Shown here: positions 30,186 to 39,540 of the stretch, piece after piece
How the letters are laid out: every line of letters starts with the position of its first letter
Numbering within the stretch: the stretch's first letter is position 1
DNA from: Aureibaculum sp. 2308TA14-22
GTDB lineage: Bacteria > Bacteroidota > Bacteroidia > Flavobacteriales > Flavobacteriaceae
Assembly (NCBI RefSeq): GCF_040538665.1
Contig: NZ_JBEWXT010000001.1
Coordinates: 1,390,501 to 1,454,500, forward strand
Direction of reading: 5' to 3'
DNA length: 64,000 nucleotides
The notes under the pieces: generated by a model
Databases searched by the model: none
Seen by the model: the letters and a program-made list of their open reading frames with translations, nothing else
What the model was told of the DNA's origin: nothing
Made by a program: the position numbers and the translations under genes

Positions 30186-30320
30186 TTTAAAAACCTTTTT
30201 CTACTGAGGTTGGTACTTTTCGACAACAATAATGAAAACGTTTATCGTCAAATTATTACTTTTGTATTGTAATATTTTCGCTACTCTTGTAATATACCGC
30301 ATACTTAAGCAAACTTTATT

Positions 30321-31457
30321 TTGAAACGATTCTTAAAAATTTTAAAACGAATGCTATTATCAATAATTACTCTTATTATTATACTTATTGTAGCCTATTT
30401 ATTATTTGTAAATTTCTATCCCACTTTTGGTGGAGATGTTTCGAAAGAACTACAAGCCGAGTATGCTACTTCTCCACAATACGACAAGGACCAATTTGTA
30501 AACACAAACCGTGTAAATATGGACTTGAGTTTTTTAGAAACGGTATCATTGGCCAGAAAATTTTTCTTTACCAAAGTTAAAAATGGTCGCCCTAAGCAAG
30601 ATATTTCAGTTACCAAAATAGATTCTTCAAACATTGCCAATTATGGCAGTCCAACACGTTTTGTATGGTTTGGACATTCGTCATTTTTAATTCAGATGAA
30701 TCATAAAAACATTTTGATAGACCCTATGTTTAGCGATGTTCCAGCACCACATTCGCTATTAGGAGCTAAGCGTTTTAATGCCGAATTACCCATTGAGCTT
30801 CAAAAGCTCCCAAAAATAGATGCGGTACTGCTCTCACACGATCACTATGACCATTTAGATTATGAATCTATACAACTGTTAAAAGATAAAGTGGGTATGT
30901 TTTATACTCCATTAGGTGTAGGCGTTCACTTAGAAGCTTGGGGTGTTTCAAAAGAAAAAATAATTGAATTGGACTGGTGGCAAGAAATAATGTTTGACGA
31001 TTTAAAATTTGTATGTACACCTGCAAGACATTTTTCAGGTAGAAAATTCACCAACAGACAAAGTACACTGTGGAGTTCTTGGGTGATACAGTCTGATACC
31101 GAAAACATATTCTTTAGTGGTGATAGTGGTTATGACACGCATTTTAAAGAAATTGGAACCAAATATGGCCCTTTTGATTTTGCCATGCTAGAATGTGGGC
31201 AGTACAACGAAATGTGGCCAGATATTCATATGTATCCAGAAGAAACTGCCCAAGTGGGAATTGATGTACAGGCTAAAATAATAATGCCTATTCATTGGGG
31301 TGCCTTTAAACTAGCCATGCATTCTTGGACAGACCCTGTAGAACGCGTTACTAAAAAAGCGAATGAGCTAAATATACCGCTAATTACCCCTAAAATCGGT
31401 GAAGCTTTTTTATTGAATGATGAAAATGTGGAGTACCAAGACTGGTGGCAACTGTAG
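30321..31457 (+). CDS. MBL-fold metallo-hydrolase, NAPE-PLD/UlaG-like, membrane-anchored
   Basis: 378 residues from a TTG at 30321; the first ATG is at 30351. The TTG start is preferred weakly because it adds basic residues ahead of the single N-terminal transmembrane helix. The metallo-beta-lactamase core follows: F-G-H-S-S-F-L-I, the H-x-H-x-D-H motif as S-H-D-H-Y-D-H-L-D, A-R-H-F-S-G-R, G-D-S-G-Y-D and P-I-H-W-G-A-F. This is the pattern of bacterial relatives of NAPE-phospholipase D and UlaG. The substrate may be a phospholipid or phosphodiester, which is inference. The catalytic domain is predicted on the periplasmic side. Confidence 0.85.
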   Translation: MKRFLKILKRMLLSIITLIIILIVAYLLFVNFYPTFGGDVSKELQAEYATSPQYDKDQFVNTNRVNMDLSFLETVSLARKFFFTKVKNGRPKQDISVTKIDSSNIANYGSPTRFVWFGHSSFLIQMNHKNILIDPMFSDVPAPHSLLGAKRFNAELPIELQKLPKIDAVLLSHDHYDHLDYESIQLLKDKVGMFYTPLGVGVHLEAWGVSKEKIIELDWWQEIMFDDLKFVCTPARHFSGRKFTNRQSTLWSSWVIQSDTENIFFSGDSGYDTHFKEIGTKYGPFDFAMLECGQYNEMWPDIHMYPEETAQVGIDVQAKIIMPIHWGAFKLAMHSWTDPVERVTKKANELNIPLITPKIGEAFLLNDENVEYQDWWQL

Positions 31458-31576
31458 TAAGAGCATACAACTATTGATGAAAATTTCGCAACAGCATGGA
31501 AAGCGTATCAAGAGAAGTAACTATTTATTCTTAAGTAGACTCATTATTTTTAAAATAGCATTAATAATAAATAATA

Positions 31577-31584
31577 TATCTTTG
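31577..31584 (+). promoter_or_regulatory. -7 element TATCTTTG between the MBL and M13 peptidase genes
   Basis: Exact TAnnTTTG match, 113 bases upstream of the M13 peptidase ATG at 31698, with no TTG at the expected -33 distance. It would give a long leader; support is moderate at best. Confidence 0.35.
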
Positions 31585-31697
31585 AGAAAACTAAACGCAA
31601 GCTACCATGACACGAGCATGCTAAAACTATTATTGCCTAACGGAATGATTAATAGCGAACTGCATGTGTCCATTAAAAAACAATAAATATAAAACAC

Positions 31698-33725
31698 ATG
31701 AAACAGCTATGCTACTTCTCATTGATTCTATTTGTATTCCTTTCTTGTAAAAACGATACGAACAGTGATAAACAAAAGGCACAAAAAATTGAACCTATAG
31801 TTTTTAACGATATTGACAGCACTATAAGACCTGGAGATGATTTCTTTAATCACGTCAATAAAAATTGGATGGAAAAAGCTGTAATTGCTGATGACCAAGT
31901 TGGAGTGGGAGCGTACCGTTTTTTAAATATTCCACAACAAGAATTGCTTAAAAATATTTTAGAAGAAGTATCGCAACAAGAACATCCCAAAGGTAGTATT
32001 GAACAACTGGTTGGTGACTTTTATGCCTCTGGTATGGACACCATTAGCATAAACGAACGTGGTAGCAAACCCATACAACCAATTTTAGATAGAATAGACG
32101 CCATTGATAATGTAGCATCCCTTACTGAATTTGTAGCTACGCAAATAAAGTCTGGAGATTATTCAATGTTTAGTCCCTATATTTCTCCGGATCAGGAGAA
32201 TAGTGCTCTAAATATTTTACATTTCTCTCAAACGGGATTGGGGTTACCAGATCGTGATTATTATTTTAAAGATGATGTTTCCGTTAAACGGATTCAAGAT
32301 GCCTATAAAACGTATTTAACCGCATTGTTTGAATTGGTAGGTGATGCAAATGCCAAAATGCAAGCTGATGTGGTTTATGAAATTGAAAAACAACTAGCAC
32401 AATCACACAAAACGCGAATAGAACGAAGAGTAATCAAAGAGAATTACCATAAAATGGCGGTTTCCGAATTAAATAAGAAACAGCCAAATATCGGTTGGAC
32501 TGCGATGCTAAAAAATTTAGGTACTGATGTAGATTCTGTAGATGTGAGACAGCCAGTCTATTACGAGAGACTAAACACCATGTTGACCGCTGTTCCTTTA
32601 GAACAATGGAAGTTGTATCTAAAAGCAAATTCAATCGGAAGTCATGACAATATTCTCAGTAAACCTTTTCAAGATGCAGCTTTTGAATATTCTAAAGTAA
32701 TATCTGGTCAGTCTGTGCAACAATCACGTTCAAAACGAATGGTACGCCGCGTAGACCAGCAAATAGGCTTTGCTCTAGGACAATTATATGTAAAACGATA
32801 TTTTAATGAAGATGCTAAAAAACGTGCTTTAGATTTGGTTAATAATTTTCAAAAAACATTAGAAAAACGTATTGATAATTTAGATTGGATGAGCGATAGC
32901 ACAAAGGTAAAAGCAAAAGACAAACTTTATGCCATTAGCAAAAAAATTGGCTATCCTGATGTATGGAGAACCTATGATGCTTCTATAGCAAGAGATCAGT
33001 TTTTTGAAAATGTAGTTTCCTTAAGACAAGATAGTTATCTATACAGACTGAAACAATTAAATAAAGCACCAAACAGAGATGAATGGCATACCACACCCTC
33101 TACGGTGACGGCATATTACAACCCGTCATTAAATGAAATAGTTTTTCCAGCTGGTATTTTACAACCCCCTTATTTTGATTTGTACGCTGATGATGCTCTA
33201 AACTATGGAGGTATTGGTATGGTAATAGGTCATGAGTTTACACATGCTTTTGATGATCAAGGAGCACAATATGATAAAAATGGCAACGTGACTAATTGGT
33301 GGACAGAAGCTGATTACACGAAATTTAAAGCGAAAACACAGCAAATTGTTGATCAGTACAGTGCCTTTACCGTATTAGATAGCGTACATTTAAAGGGTGC
33401 ATTAACGGTTGGTGAAAACACCGCTGACAATGGTGGTATCGCAATTGCCTATGATGCTTTTCAGTTAACAGAACAAGCCAAAGACACTACTAAAATTGGT
33501 GGCCATACACCAGATCAACGTTTCTTTTTGTCAATTGCCAATATTTGGCGTGTTAAAACCCGCGATGAATATTTACGGAACTATGTAGCTACTGATTCAC
33601 ATTCACCACCAATTTGGCGTGTAAATGGACCGTTAATGAATTTTACACCGTTTTATGAAGCTTTTGATGTTAAACCTGGTGAAGCCAATTATAAACCAGA
33701 AGAGGAGCGTATAAAAATTTGGTAA
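31698..33725 (+). CDS. M13 family (neprilysin/PepO-like) zinc metallopeptidase lipoprotein
   Basis: 675 residues with a signal peptide and lipobox F-L-S-C (Cys17). The mature part begins with the M13 helical domain (P-G-D-D-F-F-N-H-V-N-K-N-W). The zinc site is V-I-G-H-E-F-T-H-A-F-D-D, with the third ligand glutamate in G-E-N-T-A-D-N-G-G. The C-terminus matches the family end (W-R-V-N-G-P-L-M-N). Cleaves oligopeptides on the N-terminal side of hydrophobic residues, probably in the periplasm. The NTF2-like gene follows 28 bases later in the same transcript. Confidence 0.93.
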   Translation: MKQLCYFSLILFVFLSCKNDTNSDKQKAQKIEPIVFNDIDSTIRPGDDFFNHVNKNWMEKAVIADDQVGVGAYRFLNIPQQELLKNILEEVSQQEHPKGSIEQLVGDFYASGMDTISINERGSKPIQPILDRIDAIDNVASLTEFVATQIKSGDYSMFSPYISPDQENSALNILHFSQTGLGLPDRDYYFKDDVSVKRIQDAYKTYLTALFELVGDANAKMQADVVYEIEKQLAQSHKTRIERRVIKENYHKMAVSELNKKQPNIGWTAMLKNLGTDVDSVDVRQPVYYERLNTMLTAVPLEQWKLYLKANSIGSHDNILSKPFQDAAFEYSKVISGQSVQQSRSKRMVRRVDQQIGFALGQLYVKRYFNEDAKKRALDLVNNFQKTLEKRIDNLDWMSDSTKVKAKDKLYAISKKIGYPDVWRTYDASIARDQFFENVVSLRQDSYLYRLKQLNKAPNRDEWHTTPSTVTAYYNPSLNEIVFPAGILQPPYFDLYADDALNYGGIGMVIGHEFTHAFDDQGAQYDKNGNVTNWWTEADYTKFKAKTQQIVDQYSAFTVLDSVHLKGALTVGENTADNGGIAIAYDAFQLTEQAKDTTKIGGHTPDQRFFLSIANIWRVKTRDEYLRNYVATDSHSPPIWRVNGPLMNFTPFYEAFDVKPGEANYKPEEERIKIW

Positions 33726-33753
33726 AAAGAAAGTTAAATTTAAAACTTATAAA

Positions 33754-34164
33754 ATGAAAAAAGCAATTCTAGTTATCCTTGTCTTGTCAGGTATTCAAAA
33801 CATAACGGCACAATCTGAAGATGCATTAATACGAGAAACCTTAACTAAATATATTGATGGTTCCACTGGAGGCCAACCCAAGTTGTTAAAAGAAGCTTTT
33901 CATCCTGATTTAAACTTGTATTATGTAAAAAATGATACTGTACGTACTTGGTCTGGCAATGCGTATATAGCCGATACCAAAGAAGGTAAGCCAACAGGAG
34001 AAACGGGTAAAATTCTTTCTATAGACTATACTAACGACGCCGCTATGGCTAAAGTTGAAATAGCATACCCCGGTAAGACACCCTATATCGACTATTTTAT
34101 GCTATTGAAGACCAATGATAAGTGGACTATTGTTCATAAAATGTTTACCAAAAAAACCAAATAG
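33754..34164 (+). CDS. secreted NTF2-like (lumazine-binding-type) protein
   Basis: 136 residues with a signal peptide ending N-I-T-A-Q. The rest is a single NTF2-like cone fold (Y-I-D-G-S-T-G-G-Q-P-K-L-L-K-E-A-F-H-P-D-L-N-L-Y). It is clearly paralogous to 42898-43326 and to the N-terminal domain of the fusion protein at 25864-26979. Such proteins may be small-molecule binders or SnoaL-like enzymes. No catalytic residue can be named. Probably co-transcribed with the M13 peptidase. Confidence 0.82.
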   Translation: MKKAILVILVLSGIQNITAQSEDALIRETLTKYIDGSTGGQPKLLKEAFHPDLNLYYVKNDTVRTWSGNAYIADTKEGKPTGETGKILSIDYTNDAAMAKVEIAYPGKTPYIDYFMLLKTNDKWTIVHKMFTKKTK

Positions 34165-34192
34165 CGTTCAAAAATGATTAAATAATAATTTT

Positions 34193-34240
34193 AAAATGTC
34201 ATGCATTTCTGCGTGGAGGCTGAGCTAAATTTATTGGACA
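34193..34240. repeat. diverged copy of the interspersed repeat, module 2
   Basis: AAAATGTC followed by TTCTGCGTGGAGGCTGA resembles the second module of the repeats at 57216-57300 and 63931-64000. I count about 22 of 30 matching bases over the TCTGC...TTTAT part. It lies between convergent genes, as the better copies lie after genes. Confidence 0.4.
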
Positions 34241-34245
34241 CTTTT

Positions 34246-34989
34246 TTAATTAATTACCTTTTTCAGTAACTCCCAAACCGTATTCGCCACAATTTGATGA
34301 CCCTCAGCGGTAGGGTGAATACCATCTTCTAAATTTAATTCAGATATACCACCCACATCTTTTAAAATAAATGGGATAAAGGGTAATTCATTATTCATAG
34401 CCAAATCTGAAAAAATAGTACGAAACTCAGCAGTATATTCCGGCCCCATATTCGGCGGAAGTTCCATTCCCGCCAAAATAATAGTAGCATCGGGTGCTTT
34501 TTTACGAACAGTATTTATAATATCCTGAAGGTTAGCCTTGGTTTCCTTTAAGGGAATGCCACGTAACCCGTCATTAGCACCTAACTCTAATACAAAAACA
34601 TCAATATCTTGTTTTAATACCCATTCTATACGACTTTTACCACCCGCACTGGTTTCTCCACTTACGCCAGAATTAATAACCGTATAATTAAGCCCTAAAG
34701 AATCTATTGTAGATTGAATGATGCCGGGAAAAGCATCATTAACATCATCTAGTCCATAACCAGCGGTAAGGCTATCACCAAAAAACAGAATGGTCTTAGT
34801 ATCCGTTACTGTAGCCTCATCGGTTTTAGTATTGGTGACTTCTTCCTGTTTAGTATCCTCTTTTTTTTCACCATCTCCGCGACAAGAGATAAGCAGTATT
34901 ACAATAATAAAATAACAAAACTTTAAGAAAATTGGACTTAAGTAGCTATAAAAATTTGAAATCATTTGCTTATTTTGCGACTTATGCAT
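34246..34989 (-). CDS. SGNH/GDSL arylesterase (TesA-like) lipoprotein
   Basis: 247 residues from the ATG at 34989; an in-frame ATG at 34965 is also possible. A signal segment ends in lipobox L-L-I-S-C. The SGNH blocks are all present: F-G-D-S-L-T-A-G-Y-G (Ser), G-V-S-G-E-T (Gly), G-A-N-D-G (Asn) and D-G-I-H-P-T-A-E-G-H (Asp/His). TesA-type enzymes hydrolyse acyl thioesters, lysophospholipids and aryl esters. It is divergent from the YbbA/YbbP-like ABC genes, the same neighbourhood as tesA-ybbA-ybbP in Escherichia coli, which supports a shared role in lipid or envelope handling. Confidence 0.9.
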   Translation of the reverse strand: MHKSQNKQMISNFYSYLSPIFLKFCYFIIVILLISCRGDGEKKEDTKQEEVTNTKTDEATVTDTKTILFFGDSLTAGYGLDDVNDAFPGIIQSTIDSLGLNYTVINSGVSGETSAGGKSRIEWVLKQDIDVFVLELGANDGLRGIPLKETKANLQDIINTVRKKAPDATIILAGMELPPNMGPEYTAEFRTIFSDLAMNNELPFIPFILKDVGGISELNLEDGIHPTAEGHQIVANTVWELLKKVIN

Positions 34990-35013
34990 TATGCTAGAAT
35001 TTAATTAAAAAAC

Positions 35014-35706
35014 ATGTCAAAGATATTAAAGATAAACGAGCTTGAAAAAACATATACTAGCGGTTCTAAGAAAATAACTGTTTTACAGAATATCTCTTTT
35101 GAAATAGAAAAAGGAGACACTTTTTCAATTGTTGGCCCCTCGGGAAGTGGAAAAACTACATTGTTGGGCTTGTGTGCTGGTTTAGACCGTCCGGATGGAG
35201 GAACTGTAGAATTATGTGGTCAAAATATAACTGATTTAAATGAAGATGAACGGGCACAATTACGTAATAAAGAGGTAGGATTTATTTTTCAAAATTTTCA
35301 ACTGTTACCCACTTTAACTGCCTTAGAGAATGTTATTGTTCCGTTAGAATTGCAAGGCATTAAGAATGCAGTAAAAATTGGAATGGAATTATTGGACAAA
35401 GTAGGGCTTTCTGATCGGTTTCATCATTACCCTTCGCAATTATCAGGTGGTGAACAACAGCGTGTAGCCTTGGCTAGGGCTTTTTCAAATAGGCCTTCTA
35501 TCTTATTTGCAGATGAACCTACGGGTAACCTAGATGATGAAACGGGTGAAAAGGTGATACAGTTATTGTTTGAATTAAATAAGGATGCAGGTACAACCTT
35601 GGTGATTATCTCTCACGATTTGGAGCTGGCTAATAGAACGCAACAAATTTTAAGATTAAAAGGTGGAAAAGTTGTATCTAACGAAAGGGTAGTCGCAGTT
35701 AAATGA
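35014..35706 (+). CDS. ABC transporter ATPase, YbbA/LolD type
   Basis: 230 residues. Walker A G-P-S-G-S-G-K-T, Q-loop I-F-Q-N-F-Q, signature L-S-G-G-E-Q-Q-R-V-A-L-A-R, Walker B I-L-F-A-D-E-P-T-G-N-L-D and H-loop I-I-S-H-D are intact. This belongs to the MacB/LolD-like mechanotransmission group, which powers periplasmic events rather than simple import. The stop overlaps the permease start by four bases, so translation is coupled. The divergent SGNH esterase gene begins 24 bases upstream. Confidence 0.92.
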   Translation: MSKILKINELEKTYTSGSKKITVLQNISFEIEKGDTFSIVGPSGSGKTTLLGLCAGLDRPDGGTVELCGQNITDLNEDERAQLRNKEVGFIFQNFQLLPTLTALENVIVPLELQGIKNAVKIGMELLDKVGLSDRFHHYPSQLSGGEQQRVALARAFSNRPSILFADEPTGNLDDETGEKVIQLLFELNKDAGTTLVIISHDLELANRTQQILRLKGGKVVSNERVVAVK

Positions 35707-38246
35707 ATAAATCTTCAACTTCAAAAGTAGGGTGGTCTTGGCTATTTAAAATGGCATGGAGAGATGGTAAGGCAAGTAGTTCAAGGCTGTTGCTTTTTAT
35801 GGCTTCCATTGTTTTAGGTATCGCTGCGGTAGTTTCAATTCAACTATTTAGTCAAAATTTAAAAGATAATATAAAGTCGCAGTCTAAGACTATTATGGGT
35901 GCGGATTTTATTATTGATAGTAGACAAAAACCAAACGCCAAAGTACAATCTATTATTGACTCTTTCGACCCAGTTGCCTCTGAAGTGAATTTTTCTTCAA
36001 TGGCTGCATTCCCCAAAAATGGTGAAAGTAAATTAGTGAAAGTACGAGGTATTGATGGAGAGTTTCCTCTTTACGGTGTTATTGAAACAGAGCCACTTGG
36101 TGCTGCTGCTACCTATCAGGTATCTGGAGGAGCATTGGTCGACGCTACCTTAATGTTACAATTTGATTTAACACCTGGTGATTCAATTAAATTAGGTAAA
36201 CTGAGTTTACCTATTGTGGGTGCCTTAAATTCTATTCCTGGAGGCACGGCCATTTCATCTTCTGTAGCACCAACAATACTCATTCCATATCGGTTTATTG
36301 AAGCCACTGAATTGTTACAATTTGGAAGTCGTAAAGAATACCAATATTTTTTTATTGCTCCTCCCAATATGGATTTAGAACAACTAAATAAAAAACTCGA
36401 TCCGATTTTAGATGCTGAAAATGCCGATTTAGATACACACACAGACACTAGCCAACGCATAGGACGTAGTTCAGATAACGTGAGTAAATTTTTGAATTTG
36501 GCAGCCTTTATTGCGTTGTTGCTCGGTTGTATTGGTATTGCCAGTTCTGTTCATATTTATATCAAAGAGAAATTGAGCAGTGTTGCCGTATTGAAATGTT
36601 TGGGAGCCTCGAGAAAACAGACTTTTTTAATCTTTTTACTACAAATTACTGGTATTGGGTTTTTAGGCGGACTATTGGGGACAGCTATTGGCATAGTGCT
36701 TCAACAGGCATTCCCATTGATTTTACAAGAGTTTTTGCCTTTTAAAGTAGAAATTTCAATAACGCCTCAGCCACTTATTATGGGCGTTTTACTTGGCATA
36801 TTAATGTCCGTTTTATTCGCTTTATTACCATTACTTGGTACATGGTATGTTTCTCCGTTAGAAGTATTACGTGTAAGTCAAAAAAACGATAGTAAGCCTA
36901 TAAAAGCAAGGGCAATTACCTTTGTGGGTATCATCCTATTTATCTATTTGTTTTCTTTTTGGTTGTTGAAAGACCCCGTCTTTGCTCTGGCATTTGTGTT
37001 AGGTATTGCCGTCACTTTTTCAATTTTGGCAGGTATTTCCGTTCTGTTTATGAAGGCCATAAAAAAGTATTTTCCTAAAACTTGGGGATTTACAGCTCGT
37101 CAAAGTCTGTTGAATCTTTATCGCCCTAATAATCAAACCATGGTATTAATTTTGGCTATTGGTTTAGGTACATTCTTAATCAGTACCTTATATTTTACCA
37201 AAGATATTTTATTGGCAAAAACCGCGTTGGAAAAAAGTGAAGAGAATCCTAATATTATTTTGTTAGATGTTCAACCCAACCAGAGAGAGGCGGTTGCTAA
37301 TAATGTAATGCAAAAAGAGTTGAAGGTACTTGACAATATCTCACTTATTACCATGCGAATGCATAGTATTAAAGGAAAATTGGCCAATGATATCAGGAAA
37401 GATAGTACTTCAAAAGTTAGTGAATGGGTATTGAATCATGAGTTTAGAACTACCTATCGAGATTCTCTGATTGCATCAGAAGAACTCTTAAGAGGTGAGT
37501 GGGTACCTGAATTAAAGTCGGGTGACCCTATAGTGATTTCGCTCTCTGAAGACCTAGCTCAAAGGGCACAAGTAGATGTTGGCGATCAAATTGTTTTTAA
37601 TGTACAGGGCGTTTTGATGGAAACCACGGTGGGGAGCATTCGGAAAGTAGATTGGGCACGTATGCAAATGAATTTTACTGTAGTTTTCCCAAAAGGGGTA
37701 TTGGAAAATGCTCCACAATTCCATGTCTTAACCACACATGTACCTGATGATGCCAGTGCAGCGTTGTTACAACGCGATTTGGTGAAAAAATTTCCAACAA
37801 TTTCAGTGGTAGATTTGCGACAATTGTACTCAGTAGTGGAAAACATTCTGGATAAAATTTCTTGGGTAATCAATTTTATGGCCTTCTTTAGCATCCTTAC
37901 TGGTATTATTGTGCTTATTGGTTCTGTACGAACCAGTAAACAACAACGCATTAAAGAGAGTGTACTATTGAGGACCATGGGAGCCAAGAGCAAACAGATT
38001 TTACAAATAACGGCATTTGAATATTTATATTTAGGCATACTCGGCAGCCTGATCGGAATTTTATTATCTTTACTTGGCAGTCAAATCTTAGCCACGTTGT
38101 TATTTAAGGAGCCTTTTGTGCCTTCGGCTATTCCATTTTTAGTGTTTTTACCTGGTATTACTGGGTTGGTTTTATTGATTGGCTTAAGCAATATTAGAAG
38201 TGTTCTAAATAGTCCGCCATTGGAGGTGTTACGGAAGGAAAGCTAG
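35703..38246 (+). CDS. FtsX-type ABC permease, YbbP-like
   Basis: 847 residues. An N-terminal helix is followed by a periplasmic domain (about 50-250), FtsX helices (about 260-385), a central helix pair, a second periplasmic domain (about 500-690) and a final FtsX bundle (about 700-840), giving the ten-helix duplicated layout of YbbP/LolE relatives. With the ATPase it probably extracts or transfers a lipid-like substrate from the inner membrane, in concert with the esterase at 34246-34989. That role is inferred from the conserved three-gene neighbourhood. Confidence 0.9.
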   Translation: MNKSSTSKVGWSWLFKMAWRDGKASSSRLLLFMASIVLGIAAVVSIQLFSQNLKDNIKSQSKTIMGADFIIDSRQKPNAKVQSIIDSFDPVASEVNFSSMAAFPKNGESKLVKVRGIDGEFPLYGVIETEPLGAAATYQVSGGALVDATLMLQFDLTPGDSIKLGKLSLPIVGALNSIPGGTAISSSVAPTILIPYRFIEATELLQFGSRKEYQYFFIAPPNMDLEQLNKKLDPILDAENADLDTHTDTSQRIGRSSDNVSKFLNLAAFIALLLGCIGIASSVHIYIKEKLSSVAVLKCLGASRKQTFLIFLLQITGIGFLGGLLGTAIGIVLQQAFPLILQEFLPFKVEISITPQPLIMGVLLGILMSVLFALLPLLGTWYVSPLEVLRVSQKNDSKPIKARAITFVGIILFIYLFSFWLLKDPVFALAFVLGIAVTFSILAGISVLFMKAIKKYFPKTWGFTARQSLLNLYRPNNQTMVLILAIGLGTFLISTLYFTKDILLAKTALEKSEENPNIILLDVQPNQREAVANNVMQKELKVLDNISLITMRMHSIKGKLANDIRKDSTSKVSEWVLNHEFRTTYRDSLIASEELLRGEWVPELKSGDPIVISLSEDLAQRAQVDVGDQIVFNVQGVLMETTVGSIRKVDWARMQMNFTVVFPKGVLENAPQFHVLTTHVPDDASAALLQRDLVKKFPTISVVDLRQLYSVVENILDKISWVINFMAFFSILTGIIVLIGSVRTSKQQRIKESVLLRTMGAKSKQILQITAFEYLYLGILGSLIGILLSLLGSQILATLLFKEPFVPSAIPFLVFLPGITGLVLLIGLSNIRSVLNSPPLEVLRKES

Positions 38247-38334
38247 TCTATTTTCAACATAAGAAAAAATGTATGCTTGTGAGCAGAATTATCGTCCTTT
38301 ATGTACGATATATGAAAAGAAGTCAATTAATATA

Positions 38335-38364
38335 TTGTAAGTCAAAAATATAGCACCATCTTTG
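38335..38364 (+). promoter_or_regulatory. promoter of the short cold-shock gene
   Basis: TTG at 38335-38337, 19 bp, then CATCTTTG at 38357-38364, seven of eight matches to TAnnTTTG. A 36-base leader follows before the ATG at 38401. Confidence 0.65.
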
Positions 38365-38400
38365 TAGCTCAACATATTATTATAATTTAATTACATTACA

Positions 38401-38592
38401 ATGAGTAAAGGTACAGTAAAGTTTTTCAATGAGTCTAAAGGATTTGGATTTATAACAGAAGAAGGAGTAGAAAAAGATCATTTTGTCCATGTTTCTGGAT
38501 TAATAGACGAAATTAACGAAGGCGACAACGTTGAGTTTGAATTACAAGAAGGCAACAAAGGATTAAATGCGGTTAACGTAAAGGTCATCTAA
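38401..38592 (+). CDS. cold-shock protein (CspA family)
   Basis: 63 residues, a complete stand-alone cold-shock domain: G-T-V-K-F-F-N, K-G-F-G-F-I (RNP1) and H-F-V-H-V-S-G (RNP2). Binds single-stranded RNA/DNA and melts RNA structure. It is monocistronic, with a recognisable promoter at 38335-38364 and a strong terminator at 38614-38646. The larger basic-tailed protein at 10050-10487 carries a related domain. Confidence 0.93.
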   Translation: MSKGTVKFFNESKGFGFITEEGVEKDHFVHVSGLIDEINEGDNVEFELQEGNKGLNAVNVKVI

Positions 38593-38613
38593 AAAATAAA
38601 CTTCAAGTTATCT

Positions 38614-38646
38614 AAAAGCCCATCTATGTAGATGGGCTTTTTTTTT
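38614..38646 (+). terminator. intrinsic terminator of the cold-shock gene
   Basis: A perfect stem AAAGCCCATCT/AGATGGGCTTT with a short loop is followed by a run of eight or more T. It begins 22 bases after the stop codon. Confidence 0.92.
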
Positions 38647-38747
38647 GCTCAAATTTTGAAAGTTATTTTTGTCATTGAATTGGATAAAGTTGAGTATTTA
38701 GTTTTGGATACTAAATTCGCTAAATGAGTTTTAGTTTAAATTTGTAA

Positions 38748-39476
38748 TTAATCAGTTTTTATAATTCTTGAATCTGAAATTAGACGTTGACGTGTAATTG
38801 AGGCATTACCTTTGTAATATAAGTCGCAATCTGCCACAGCATCCACGTCTATAGTCCCAGTTACCGTTAAATATGCATCACAATCTGCTGCCATTTTTAT
38901 TTTTAAATTTGTTACCTCCAAATCATAATTTAGAAGTTTAGAATCTGCTGATAGATTGGCATCCAAATTCTTGACTGTACCAAATAAATCTATTCTGGTA
39001 TCTGCGGCCCCTCTAAGGTCCATATCTTCAACATTTACTTCACCTGAAAAGTCACTATCTGCTGATAGCTTTATACTTACATCTTCAGCAACCAAAGGAT
39101 TTTCCAATGTAATCTTAGAATCTGCGGAAGCAGAAAAACTGGTTATAGATTTTGTAGTAATATAAACATTCAAGGTTTCTTTTCCCTTTATGTTAATATT
39201 ATTTTTAAGCTTAATAATTAATGTATTATCGCTCTTTTTAGCAATAATATGTTGGTGCAATTTATCGTTGGCTTCAATTTCAATACGCTCTTCGGTATCA
39301 GAAAAAGTGACATAAGCATTAAAATCATGTGAAATTTCAATTTCAGAATAATCCGATAAACTAATGCTTTTAGTGGTGACCTCATCATCTACCGTAATTC
39401 CTATGGTTTCCACGGTGCATGATGTTAATATGAGGCTTAAAAGAGCTAGTATTAAAAATGATCTATTTGTTTTCAT
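38748..39476 (-). CDS. DUF2807 (head-GIN domain) lipoprotein
   Basis: 242 residues from the ATG at 39476; an upstream ATG extends the frame by 20 codons, but only this start leads directly into a signal peptide and lipobox (L-T-S-C). The mature region is the DUF2807/head-GIN domain, with repeated short beta-strands containing S-A-D-S, A-A-D-T and A-D-C-D, predicting a right-handed beta-solenoid. Probably surface or periplasmic, of unknown function. It is last in a run of same-strand genes downstream of an ECF sigma/anti-sigma pair, and resembles in style the proteins at 40507-41601 and 51504-52505. Confidence 0.82.
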   Translation of the reverse strand: MKTNRSFLILALLSLILTSCTVETIGITVDDEVTTKSISLSDYSEIEISHDFNAYVTFSDTEERIEIEANDKLHQHIIAKKSDNTLIIKLKNNINIKGKETLNVYITTKSITSFSASADSKITLENPLVAEDVSIKLSADSDFSGEVNVEDMDLRGAADTRIDLFGTVKNLDANLSADSKLLNYDLEVTNLKIKMAADCDAYLTVTGTIDVDAVADCDLYYKGNASITRQRLISDSRIIKTD

Positions 39477-39540
39477 GGTAATAGTGTTTATAAGTGAAGT
39501 TTTTGATTTTAAAAAATTTGTTTTAGTAATGAACAATTGC

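Noticed and set aside
31417-31686. Open frame of 89 codons overlapping the end of the MBL gene
   Set aside because: Overlaps a well-supported gene in another frame, has no signal, no recognisable family and odd composition. Most likely chance.
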